Source: Streptomyces lunaelactis
GTDB taxonomy: Bacteria; Actinomycetota; Actinomycetes; Streptomycetales; Streptomycetaceae
Reading direction: 5' to 3'
Assembly: GCF_003054555.1 (NCBI RefSeq)
Contig: NZ_CP026304.1
Coordinates: 1,674,001 to 1,738,000, forward strand
DNA: 64,000 bases
Positions within the stretch are counted from its first letter, which is position 1, and every line of letters begins with the position of its first letter. The notes under the pieces were generated by a model. The model worked only from the letters and a program-made list of their open reading frames with translations, ran no database searches and had not been told where the DNA came from. The translations under genes were made by a program, and so were the position numbers. Positions 34,384 to 42,344 of this stretch are shown here, one piece after another.

Positions 34384-35668
34384 TTACGGAGTGAAGCCGC
34401 TCAGCTCGACCCAGTAGTCATCATCCTGGATCAGACGCTGATTGGTGATGAACGTTCCGAACGGCTGCATGGACTGAGTGTTCTGCCAGTTCGACATGCT
34501 GGACCGCCCACACGGCTCGTTCCACGTTGGGATCGGAGCATCCGGGCGCAGGAGCAGGGTCATGCTGTCGTCGCTGTTGCGCTTGAGGTAGGTCTGGATG
34601 CATTCCTTTCCGTTCGTGGTGACGGGGTTGGTGCCGCCGTTGGCGGTGGGTGTACCGGCGCTCTGGTAGCTGTTGGCGAAGGCGAACTCGTCGCAGCTGA
34701 TGGCGTCGGTTGTTCCCCACTTGTCGGAGAAGAGTCCTGTTCCGGCGTACTTGGTGAAGCTGCTTCCGCAGATCTTGGAGCGGTTCTCGGTCTTCGGCTT
34801 CTTGGTTCCGTCCAGGTTCATCTTGTTCCCCAGGTATGTGAGCGGCTTGCCGCCCTTCTTATTGCCGTAGGGGAAGTTTGCCTTGTTCCACATCAGCCAG
34901 ATGTGCGCTGCCGCGCCAGGGAACTTCTCGCCGTTCATCGGGTAGGTCGGTTTGTACCGGCTGAAGACGCATCCCGGGGTGCTCTTCGCGATCGCGTCGC
35001 ATCGAATGTCGAGTTCCGATTTTTCGATGTCGTTGCTGTTTGTTTTGATCCCGTTGACATTCCCCAGTAGTTTCCAGTACGGGGAGATGACGTTACTTCC
35101 GCTACTTTGGGTCCACTTTATTGTGGATGTTCCGTATGCGGTGTGCCAGTCGCCATTGGTCCACGTCTTGCCGCCGTTTCAGAACGGAGTGTCCTTCTCG
35201 CAGTAGCCGCGGCAGTTGAAGTTGAGATCCAGGGTCACGTTCTTGATCGCTGAATCCATCGACTTCGGAGTGATCATCACCGTCTGCTTGAACGTGCCGC
35301 TGTTGACGTCGAGATCGATTTCATGCTGGTAATCGAATACCGCCTTACCCTTCTCGGCGCCGTCTTCGTAGCACCTGAGAACCGCTTCATCTCTCATGCA
35401 CGCCTGAGTCCGCGTGTACGTCATCGTTCCCGTGACTACGGAACAGCTTGCCGTCGCCTCAGTCGTCATCTGGGTACTGCTTGCGTCCTGCCCTGATGAA
35501 GTCGCCTGAAGCGATGTAACCCCGTGCTGGAAGAATGAACCCTCGATGGTACTGGGTGGCTCGACCGGAGCCGGTTCCGGCGCGTTGGGGTCCGCCGTGT
35601 ACGTCATGTCCGGCATACCGGTGTAGTCACCGGGCACGAACGCGATCGCATCGAAGGCGATGTCCTTA
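34384..35668 (-). pseudogene. NucA/NucB-type DNase toxin, C-terminal part, broken by in-frame TGA and IS insertion
   Basis: Read on the minus strand from the IS junction: KDIAFDAIAFVPGDYTGMPD (end of a golvesin-like domain), a linker (DPNAPEPAPVEPPS), a beta-rich region to CRGYCEKDTPF, then TGA at 35181-35179. The same frame then continues NGGKTWTNGDWHTAYGTSTI to the NucA/NucB domain, whose core is AISCDEFAFANSYQSAG, and ends LSGFTP. The TGA is most simply a TGG-to-TGA change. The DNase core itself looks complete. Codon use is AT-richer than the surroundings. Confidence 0.85.
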
Positions 35669-35718
35669 CGACGTGGTGTGCGATTGGGGCTGCCCCTCCG
35701 TGGCGGAGGATGGTGCCC

Positions 35719-36207
35719 ATGCGCGCTCTTTTCGACCGCCCCGAGCCTCGTCGTGTCTCGCCAGGCGAGTATCCCATGTGGGATGGGGCTCTCGTCCTCC
35801 TCAACCGGGACCTGGCGGTGACCCTTCCCGAGCAGGAACCCCTGCAACTGCTGGCCCTTCCGCCCTACGATGCGGACGAGCCGGAGAACGTCTACGTCGC
35901 TCTGGCCACCGGCGAGTGGCACGGCAATTACCTGTACCCGGACTCGGCGGACGACCCTGCCTCTGCACTGGCGATCGTCGCCGATGCCGCGCAGGAGACC
36001 GTCACCGAGCGTCTGTGGCAGGCGTGGCCGCTGTGCGCCGAGCATGGCCTGGGCATGCATCCGCGGGATGCGGACGGGCAGCTGTCCTGGTGGTGCGCGG
36101 GAGAGCGGTTGCGTCGCGGCCCGGCCCATATCCGTGCAGCTGTGGGCGCGCTCGACACCTTCGTCCGTCCACGTCGCCCCAACCGCAAGAGGCGGCGGGC
36201 GAGTTGA
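35719..36207 (+). CDS. Hypothetical protein, passenger gene of the insertion element
   Basis: 162 aa from ATG 35719 with GGAGG eight bases upstream (ATG 35710 is possible). Acidic, with EYPMWDGALVLLNRDLAVTL, YDADEPENVYVALATGEWHG and LSWWCAGERLRRGPAHIRAA, and a basic Arg/Lys tail. No family recognised and no membrane segment. It lies inside the ends of the IS element, upstream of the transposase on the same strand, so it moved with it or belongs to it. Confidence 0.7.
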   Translation: MRALFDRPEPRRVSPGEYPMWDGALVLLNRDLAVTLPEQEPLQLLALPPYDADEPENVYVALATGEWHGNYLYPDSADDPASALAIVADAAQETVTERLWQAWPLCAEHGLGMHPRDADGQLSWWCAGERLRRGPAHIRAAVGALDTFVRPRRPNRKRRRAS

Positions 36208-36274
36208 TGTCCCGCTGCGCCACGGTCTTGGACGCGCCGTTTCGTGAAGAGGGCCGTGCGGGTTGGGTGTTGTT

Positions 36275-37197
36275 GTGACGCAATGTCTTGGCCGCACGGC
36301 CTTGTCCCAGCGTATCTTCACCGGCCTTCGATACCGTCGACTCGGCACGCTGATCGGCGAGTTGGCTCAGGTGTGGATGGCCGCCGAAGAAGGACGACTG
36401 TACGACCGTCGAGGTCATGACCGTCTGCGCGCGGCCGGGGCGGGACCGAACCACCAGTTGGTGTTCACCGACCGGGTCATCGCCACGTTGGTCGTCCTGC
36501 GGTTCCAGCTCCCGCACGCGGCCCTGGCCGTGCTCTACGGGGTGGACCGTTCCACGATCACTCGGGCCGTTCACGAGATCCGGCCGTTGCTGGCGGCTCG
36601 TGGCTTCGCTGTACCAGGACGCCCCGGCCTGCGGCTTCGCACGCTGGAGGACGTCTTCGCCTACGCGGCGGCCGAGGGCGTCGAGGTGCGGCTGGACGGT
36701 ACCGAGGTCCGGGTGCGCCGCCCGAAGGCGAACAGGCCCGGCCGGCGCGCTTTCGTGTCGGGCAAGATGCGGCAGAACACCAAGAAGGCCACTGTGGTCA
36801 CCGACGAGCGGGGCCGCACGCTGTGGACGGGGGCGTTCCGGCCCGGCCGGATGCACGACCAGACGGTCGTGAAGACCGAGGGATCTGCGATCTGTTCGAG
36901 CGGTATCCGAAAGTCAAGGCCAAGGTTGATGCAGGCTACCGGGGTCTGGCCAAGCAGTACCCCGATCAGGTCCAGGCCCCGCCGCCCAAGCCGAAGAAGG
37001 ACTCCCTGCCCGAAGAGGTCGCTGCTTGGGACGCGGCCCGCCATCAGCAGTCCTCGGAACGGATCTGCGTCGAGCACGCCAACGCCGAACACAAGCAGTG
37101 GCGGACCCTCCAGCGGTACGTCGGACGCCGCGAGTACTTCGACGAGACCTACGCGGCAGTCGCTGGCCTGGTCTCCGACCGCACCGCCGACAGGTGA
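36275..37197 (+). pseudogene. IS5-family DDE transposase, frameshifted
   Basis: From GTG 36275: HTH region (VLRFQLPHAALAVLYGVDRS), first Asp in VRLDGTEVRVRRPKANRPG, second in GAFRPGRMHDQTVVKTEG. The frame then shifts by one base near 36885-36892 and continues ICDLFERYPKVKAKVDAGYR, with the catalytic Glu in CVEHANAEHKQW and the end GLVSDRTADR. Restoring one G in the run (GAGGGATC to GAGGGGATC) gives the uninterrupted family sequence TEGICDLF. No slippery heptamer is seen, so this looks like a mutation and not programmed frameshifting. Confidence 0.85.
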
Positions 37198-37256
37198 TCA
37201 CCAAGTCGACAACCCGCCAGGCCAACACGCCCGGACCTCAATCGTGCACAACCTCG

Positions 37257-37690
37257 TTAGTGCCGTCACCGCCGTTGAAGTTGTCCAGGCTGACCTCGGC
37301 GGTCATGCCGTTGAATCGGTAGGCGCCCAGGTCGACCCACTTGTTGGACTGGTTGGCGTCCTGGGAGATCGCCTTCACCGTCGTGCCGTGGGCGTGCTTG
37401 ATCCGGTACTCGGCCTTGGTGGTCTGCGCCCCGTGGTCGGGGATGTGCGCGTAGACCTTGGCCTGGCCGTCGTAAGCGGTGATCTCCGTGCCCAGTGTCC
37501 ACGTGCCGGTCACCTTCATCCGGTCGCCCGGCGGCGGATAGGACTCCGGAGAGCGGGTGCGGGTGAACCAGAAGTGGTTCCCGTACGCCGCGCCGATCTG
37601 ATGCGTGTCGATCTTGCCGGGGTAGGTGGTGACGGTCTGCCCGGTGTCGGCGTCGGTCAGGTCCCAGGAACCGGTGAGGGGTCGGGGCCT
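37257..37690 (-). pseudogene. Golvesin-like domain, 5'-truncated first part of the split toxin gene
   Basis: The minus-strand frame reads LTGSWDLTDADTGQTVTTYP, GKIDTHQIGAAYGNHFWFTR, RMKVTGTWTLGTEITAYDG, KAEYRIKHAHGTTVKAISQD and MTAEVSLDNFNGGDGT up to the IS junction. This is the golvesin C-terminal-like domain that precedes toxin tips in large streptomycete secreted proteins. An in-frame TGA at 37693-37691 ends the readable part upstream, and no RHS-like or signal region follows, so the 5' end was lost. Confidence 0.8.
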
Positions 37691-37885
37691 TCATGAGTCC
37701 TGGTCAGCGGTATGTGGGCACGCTGGACATGCCCCGAGTTGGCGGGTACCGGGGGGAGTCGCCGCTCCGACCGGCCCGCCGCAGGTAAGGCCGCGTGCTC
37801 GGTCGGGCGACGGATCGGCCAGCGACTGCTCACCGGCCGGCCTCACGTCGCATCGCGGCCAGGCGACGGGCCGCCGGCTCAGGAA

Positions 37886-37917
37886 GGGCCCTCTCCGGCA
37901 CACTGCCGGAAGGGGCC
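37886..37917 (-). terminator. Possible hairpin terminator
   Basis: CCGGC and GCCGG around a short loop, extended by GGCCC/GGGGCC, lies about 25 bp after the stop of the minus-strand gene at 37940. Confidence 0.4.
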
Positions 37918-37939
37918 GCCTGACGAGCCGTCCCGCGCC

Positions 37940-38179
37940 TCAGGTTCTGCGGGCCCGGCCCGGCTTCCTGCCCGGAAAGTCCGCGTCGTCCTCGGCCACG
38001 GGAAGCGGCCGGTGCCCCTCGGAGTGGTCATTGACCCAACCGCACACCCCACATGCGTAACGCCCGTCGAGCCCCGAGACGCGGGTACCGCACTGCCTGC
38101 ACTCCGTCTCGGTGATCTCAGGCGCGATGACGGCTTCGGGATCGGGTAGCGGCTCGAAGTCCGGCAGCCAGTTGCTCAT
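37940..38179 (-). CDS. Small hypothetical zinc-ribbon protein
   Basis: 79 aa from ATG 38179. Two CxxC pairs (TECRQCGTRV and YACGVCGWVN) form a zinc ribbon; the N-terminal 25 residues are acidic and Pro-rich, the tail basic (GRKPGRARRT). No known role. It stands alone between the toxin remnant and the carboxylesterase. Confidence 0.65.
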   Translation of the reverse strand: MSNWLPDFEPLPDPEAVIAPEITETECRQCGTRVSGLDGRYACGVCGWVNDHSEGHRPLPVAEDDADFPGRKPGRARRT

Positions 38180-38237
38180 GGGCCGCAGATTACGCCTCGG
38201 AGGGCCCGGAGCCTGTGAAGCCGTCGTTCTCGGACGC

Positions 38238-39806
38238 TCATTCCCTTGGCGCGGTTACCGCCGGGTCTCTACCGGCCTTCAGCGGCAGCGCCGGGAAGGT
38301 GTGGTCCTGCCAGAGCAGGCGGGAGGTGTCCTCCGGGTAGGCGGTGACAGCCGGCCGGGTGTCGAAGAGCTGCACGAGGCGCTGCTCTGTGTCGTACGCG
38401 GGCCAGCCGGGGTCGCCGTGGGTGGCGAACGCCGTCCACGCGGCGCGGATGTGGGCGGACAGCGTCTCCGCCTCCTGGGACGGGTCCTCGCCGATCAGCA
38501 TGGCGGCCTGCCCGCTGCTCAGGTTGCCGAAGACGAGCGGTACGTCGAGGCCGTGGCAGGCGCCGAGTGCACCGCCCATACCCGGGGCCGGCCAGGTCAG
38601 CTCGTAGACATGCGCACGGCCGCCGGCGGCGGTCTGGCGCTGGGCGAGGTGGAGGGTCGGCATCCGGAACAGCCAGTCAGAGTTGACCAGTTCGTACAGC
38701 TCGTCCGGGCCTGCGGCCGGGAATCCGTCGCGGTAGCCGCGTGCGCCGTCCGGACCGGGGGCGAAGACGCGCAGGGCGGTCTGCGCCTGCTCCTGCGTCA
38801 CCTCGCCGAGCAGGCCGTCGAGTGCGGTGAACAGCCGCTGCTCGTCGCGATTGTGGCCGACGAGGAGTTCGACGTCCCGGCCGGCGCCGTCGGCCAGGGC
38901 CTGCCAAGGAGTGACCGGCAGAACGTCCCCGTCGACGACGGGCGAGAACGGGATCGACCTGTGCGCGGCCTGGCCCCAGCGCTCCACCCACTGGTCCATC
39001 TTGGCGGCAACCGCGTCACCGGCGGCGGGCAGCCGGGCCGGGGCCACGGTGGACAGGTCGGCCACCGTGGGCCGCAGCCCCAGCTCGGAGGCGCAGGCGG
39101 CGGCGATGTCGGCGGCCAGCGCCGCCGAGAAGAACGTGCCCTGCGCGCTCTGCGCGACGGCCCGGCGGAAGAGCCCGGCCGCTCGCGGCATCGCCAGCAG
39201 AGCGGCGACCGATCCGGCGCCCGCCGACTCACCGAAGACCGTGACCCGGTCCGGGTCGCCGCCGAACGCCCGGATGTTGTCGCGCACCCACTCCAGAGCG
39301 GCGACCTGATCGAGCAGGCCCCGGTTCGCGGGCGCGCCCTCGATCTGCGCGAAGCCCTCGATACCCACGCGGTAGTTGAACGTCACCACGACGACGCCGC
39401 CGTCCCGCGCCAGGCGGCCGCCGTCGTATTCGGGGAGGCTGGACGCGCCGATCACGTAGGCGCCGCCGTAGATCCACACCATCACCGGAACCCCCGCACC
39501 CGGGTCCGGCTCGGGCGACCAGACGTTGACCGTAAGCCAGTCGTCGTCCGCCGCGTCCTGCGACAGCGCGTCCATGCCGAACGCACCCGCCTGCGGCGGC
39601 GGAGGGCCGTACGACACGGCCGGCCGCACGCCGTCCCAGCTCCGTACCGGCCGCGGTGCGGCGAAACGGAGGGCGCCGACCGGCGGCTCGGCGAACGGGA
39701 TGCCGCGGAAGACCGACAGACCCGCCTCCCGGCTTCCGCGCAGCGCCCCGGCCGCCGTGCGGACTTCCGGCTGGGCCCCGGACGATTCGGACGCGGCAAC
39801 GGTCAC
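38238..39806 (-). CDS. Type-B carboxylesterase/lipase family protein
   Basis: 522 aa from GTG 39806 (GTG 39809 is adjacent; GAGGGG upstream suits 39806). Carboxylesterase landmarks: FRGIPFAEPPVGALRF, oxyanion hole YGGAYVIG, nucleophile elbow FGESAGAGSVAALL, and the His motif CHGLDVPLVFGN. About 100 residues longer than Est-type esterases and the usual size for para-nitrobenzyl-esterase-like enzymes. No signal peptide, so cytosolic. Substrate unknown. Confidence 0.92.
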   Translation of the reverse strand: MTVAASESSGAQPEVRTAAGALRGSREAGLSVFRGIPFAEPPVGALRFAAPRPVRSWDGVRPAVSYGPPPPQAGAFGMDALSQDAADDDWLTVNVWSPEPDPGAGVPVMVWIYGGAYVIGASSLPEYDGGRLARDGGVVVVTFNYRVGIEGFAQIEGAPANRGLLDQVAALEWVRDNIRAFGGDPDRVTVFGESAGAGSVAALLAMPRAAGLFRRAVAQSAQGTFFSAALAADIAAACASELGLRPTVADLSTVAPARLPAAGDAVAAKMDQWVERWGQAAHRSIPFSPVVDGDVLPVTPWQALADGAGRDVELLVGHNRDEQRLFTALDGLLGEVTQEQAQTALRVFAPGPDGARGYRDGFPAAGPDELYELVNSDWLFRMPTLHLAQRQTAAGGRAHVYELTWPAPGMGGALGACHGLDVPLVFGNLSSGQAAMLIGEDPSQEAETLSAHIRAAWTAFATHGDPGWPAYDTEQRLVQLFDTRPAVTAYPEDTSRLLWQDHTFPALPLKAGRDPAVTAPRE

Positions 39807-40128
39807 CACAGTCCCCTCTCTGAGCAGGTCGAACGCGATCAAGGACGCTCGCGGCCTGACACCGCGGATCATCCCGCTCATTCCAGCTGCGGGCCAACCA
39901 TTTACGGGGCACTCAGGAAGGTGCGGGGCGATCACGGCCCGGGTCGGTGCACGGGGTGGGGCGATCCCAACGAGATGGCTGGAGGCACTGCGCGTACCGC
40001 TCCCGGGATAGGGGGACCGGGTGCTGCGGGTGTGTGAACTGACATGGCCGGCCGAGCGGTTGGTGGAGTAGAGGGGCTGCGCCCTCGGGTGGCAGGAACG
40101 GACGCCTAGTGGACCCCCGCCCGCGCCC
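39807..40128. other. Gap without a gene, 322 bp
   Basis: I see no gene, repeat or clear hairpin here. It lies between the carboxylesterase start and the TetR stop and would hold the esterase promoter; it may include the right edge of the accessory insert. Confidence 0.4.
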
Positions 40129-40755
40129 TCACACCCCCGCGATCCGCAGCGCCGCATCCGCCGTGGCCCCCGCGAACACCCCCACCGCCCGCTCCGGGTC
40201 CGACCTGTGCACCAGAATCACGCCCTCGATCAGGCCGAACACCAGGTCCGTGCGGAGCTGCAACTCACCCTTGTCCAGCTCGCCACCCGCCTCCGTCGCC
40301 GCCAGCAGCTGCCCGTACGCGTCCTTCAGGTCCGCCCGCACCCGGTGGAAGCCGGCGAATCGCTCTCCCCGCACCTCCGGGAGCAGATACAGCGCCCCCA
40401 GGTTGTGCGGACCCGCGCACAGCAGCTCCACGTCCGAGCGGCACAGCTCCCACAGGCGCGTCTCCGGCCGGCGCTCGTCGTCCGCCAGGAGTTCGCGTGC
40501 CAGGGTCAGCGACGGTGTGACCGTCGACTCGAGGAGCTCCGCGAGCAGGTCCTCCTTGCCGCTGAAGTAGTGGTACATCGTCGCCTGGCGCATCCCCGCG
40601 CTCTCCGCGACCGCCCGCGTCGTCGTCGCCGCGTATCCAAGCGTGGTGAACAACTCCGCTGCCGCAAAGAGGAGTTCGTCCCGAACGGACAGCCCGCTGT
40701 CCGGCCGCTGCTCCGCGCGCGGCCGCCCGACCCGTCGTCCCGTGGTGATGCCCAT
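40129..40755 (-). CDS. TetR-family regulator of the guanidine/urea operon
   Basis: 208 aa. TetR HTH at about 25-72 (ELLFAAAELFTTLGYAATTT, RAVAESAGMRQATMYHYFSG) and a helical ligand domain (LCRSDVELLCAGPHNLGALYLLPEV). ATG start at 40755. It is divergent from UAAP1, and the 22-bp palindrome between them is its likely operator. The ligand is unknown; guanidine or a pathway intermediate is plausible. Confidence 0.9.
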   Translation of the reverse strand: MGITTGRRVGRPRAEQRPDSGLSVRDELLFAAAELFTTLGYAATTTRAVAESAGMRQATMYHYFSGKEDLLAELLESTVTPSLTLARELLADDERRPETRLWELCRSDVELLCAGPHNLGALYLLPEVRGERFAGFHRVRADLKDAYGQLLAATEAGGELDKGELQLRTDLVFGLIEGVILVHRSDPERAVGVFAGATADAALRIAGV

Positions 40756-40816
40756 GGAGCCGATCGTCGCACACCCCCGGCAAACCCCCGCCGCCCAAGA
40801 TCACGGTGAGCGTTCC

Positions 40817-40832
40817 GTAACCGACCGGCAAC
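40817..40832 (+). promoter_or_regulatory. GlnR-like box upstream of the UAAP operon
   Basis: GTAAC-N6-GCAAC, one mismatch from gTnAc-N6-GaAAc. It lies between the TetR gene and the 22-bp operator. The permease at 29095 has the same order (GlnR-like box, then palindrome, then gene). Confidence 0.45.
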
Positions 40833-40866
40833 GGACGGGCAATGACCCCGACTCCCCCTCGCCCTA

Positions 40867-40888
40867 ATTTCTGTCGCGCGACAGAAAT
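40867..40888. promoter_or_regulatory. Perfect 22-bp palindromic TetR operator
   Basis: Arms ATTTCTGTCGC and GCGACAGAAAT are exact inverted repeats, 29 bp before the UAAP1 start. The near-identical site at 29043-29064 precedes the permease. Confidence 0.85.
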
Positions 40889-40917
40889 GTACGTCGAGCC
40901 GGAGGAGACACACAGCC

Positions 40918-41742
40918 ATGGCGACCGCGACGACATACGGGGCCCGCGACCACGCCCGCGCCCAGCAAGGCGCCCACGCCGAGGCGATGCCCGTCGTGCC
41001 GGCCACCGACTGGCCCGCGCCGCCCTGCGAGGCCGGGCATCTGGTGTGGGCCGAGACCGTCGCGGGCGGCAACTACACGCACCGCGTCCTCGCCCGCGGC
41101 ACCGAGCTGCGTCTCACCGACGTCAAGGGGGACGCCTGCGCGCACGTCCTGCTGTATGCCGACGGCCGCCCCTGGGAGCGCCTCAACACCGCCGACACCG
41201 TCAAGGTCCAGTGGAACGCCTACCTCCGCGCCGGCGCGCTGCTCCTGTCGGACCAGGGCCGCGTGCTCGCCACCGTGATCGCGGACACCGGCGGCCGGCA
41301 CGACGCCCTGTGCGGCACTTCCACCCTCGTACGCAACACAGACCGGTACGGCGACGGCACCCCGCAGTCCGCATCGCCCGCGGGCCGTGAGCTGCTCAAG
41401 CTCGCCGCGCTCAAGAACGGCCTGGAGCCGCGCGATCTCCCGCCCTCGATCTCCTTCTTCCAGGGCGTGGAGGTACGCGACGACGGCGTCCTCGACTTCA
41501 CAGGATCGGCCGGACCCGCCGCCTCGGTCACCCTCCGCGCCGAGCAGGACCTCATCGTCCTCATCGCGAACGTCCCGCACCCCCTCGACCCGCGCCCCGA
41601 CTACACCAGCACCCCACTGGAGGTGCTGGCCTGGCGAGCCGCGCCCACCCGCCCCGGCGACTGGCTCTGGGACGCCTCCCCCGAGGGCCGCCGCGCCTAC
41701 CTCAACACCGCCGAATTCCTCACCGCGAGGGGCCAGTCATGA
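40918..41742 (+). CDS. Urea-amidolyase-associated protein UAAP1 (carboxyguanidine deiminase subunit type)
   Basis: 274 aa from ATG 40918 (GGAGG upstream). The family core includes WAETVAGGNYTHRVLARGTE, LTDVKGDACAHVLLYADGRP, IADTGGRHDALCGTST and PSISFFQGVEVRDDGVLDF. Members of this DUF1989 family next to biotin carboxylases were shown to be the two halves of carboxyguanidine deiminase (CgdAB), which converts carboxyguanidine to allophanate and ammonia. The stop overlaps UAAP2 (ATGA), so the two are translationally coupled. Confidence 0.9.
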   Translation: MATATTYGARDHARAQQGAHAEAMPVVPATDWPAPPCEAGHLVWAETVAGGNYTHRVLARGTELRLTDVKGDACAHVLLYADGRPWERLNTADTVKVQWNAYLRAGALLLSDQGRVLATVIADTGGRHDALCGTSTLVRNTDRYGDGTPQSASPAGRELLKLAALKNGLEPRDLPPSISFFQGVEVRDDGVLDFTGSAGPAASVTLRAEQDLIVLIANVPHPLDPRPDYTSTPLEVLAWRAAPTRPGDWLWDASPEGRRAYLNTAEFLTARGQS

Positions 41743-42344
41743 CGGTCGTACCCGCCCGCACCGCCTGGTCCGCCGTCGTCCGCGCCGGTGAGCTGCTGAC
41801 CATCACCGATCTGCACGGCAACCAGGCCGTCGACTTCCTGGTCTACGACGCCGACGACACCGCCGTCCGCTACAGCGCCGCCGACACCGTCCACGCCCAG
41901 GGGAACATCTTCCTCACCACCGGCAGCGTGCTGATGTCGAACGAGCACACCCCCCTGATGACCGTCACCGAGGACACCTGCGGCCGCCACGACACCCTCG
42001 GCGGCGCCTGCTCCAAGGAGTCCAACACCCTGCGCTACGGCCACCACACCTGGTCGCAGCACGGCTGCGTCGACAACTTCCTCGCGGAGGGCGCCCGTTA
42101 CGGCCTCGGCAAGCGCGATCTCGTCTCCAACATCAACTGGTACATGAACGTCCCGGTCGAGAAGGACGGCACGCTCGGCATCGTCGACGGCATCTCCGCG
42201 CCCGGCCTGCGCGTCACCCTGCGCGCCGATACCGACGTCCTGGTCCTCGTCTCCAACTGCCCCCAGATCAACAACCCTTGCAACGGCTTCGAGCCGACGG
42301 CCGTGGACATGACGATCGGCGCGGCGCCGAGGAGTGCGGCATGA
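41739..42344 (+). CDS. Urea-amidolyase-associated protein UAAP2 (carboxyguanidine deiminase subunit type)
   Basis: 201 aa, DUF1989. Key blocks: ITDLHGNQAVDFLVYDADD, TVTEDTCGRHDTLGGACSKE, NINWYMNVPVEKDGTLGIVD and SNCPQINNPCNGFEPTAVDM. His and Cys residues in the CGRHD and CPQINNPC motifs may be metal or catalytic. It overlaps UAAP1 before and the carboxylase after by 4 bases each (ATGA), making one coupled operon. Confidence 0.9.
   Translation: MTVVPARTAWSAVVRAGELLTITDLHGNQAVDFLVYDADDTAVRYSAADTVHAQGNIFLTTGSVLMSNEHTPLMTVTEDTCGRHDTLGGACSKESNTLRYGHHTWSQHGCVDNFLAEGARYGLGKRDLVSNINWYMNVPVEKDGTLGIVDGISAPGLRVTLRADTDVLVLVSNCPQINNPCNGFEPTAVDMTIGAAPRSAA

Larger units (their letters stand above)
35669..37256 (+). 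mobile_element. IS5-type insertion element with passenger gene, 3-bp TTA duplication
   Basis: Direct TTA copies at 35666-35668 and 37257-37259 flank 1588 bp whose ends are inverted repeats: CGACGTGGTGTGCGATTGGG on the left and, reverse-complemented, CGAGGTTGTGCACGATTGAG on the right (about 16 of 21 match). Removing the element and one TTA joins GGDGT to KDIAFDAIAF in frame, restoring the golvesin-like domain. A 3-bp TNA target fits the IS1031-like branch of the IS5 family. It carries a 162-aa gene and a frameshifted transposase on the plus strand. Confidence 0.88.

Noticed and set aside
35179..35181. TGA as a selenocysteine codon
   Set aside because: No SECIS-like context was recognised, the family is not a known selenoprotein, and the gene is already broken by an IS and 5' loss.
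36252..37223. Apparent inner inverted repeats (GGCCGTGCGGGTTG and CAACCCGCCAGGCC) as the ends of a 1-kb IS
   Set aside because: They have two mismatches and no target duplication, and their removal does not restore any frame. The ends at 35669 and 37256 with TTA copies explain the split gene fully.
30667..40128. The accessory segment as an integrative element (AICE or prophage)
   Set aside because: No integrase, excisionase, replication gene, tRNA or att repeats were found; it looks like a mosaic of small insertions.
40756..40917. Guanidine riboswitch ahead of the UAAP operon
   Set aside because: The leader is short and filled by the GlnR-like box and the TetR palindrome; no conserved riboswitch elements were seen by eye.
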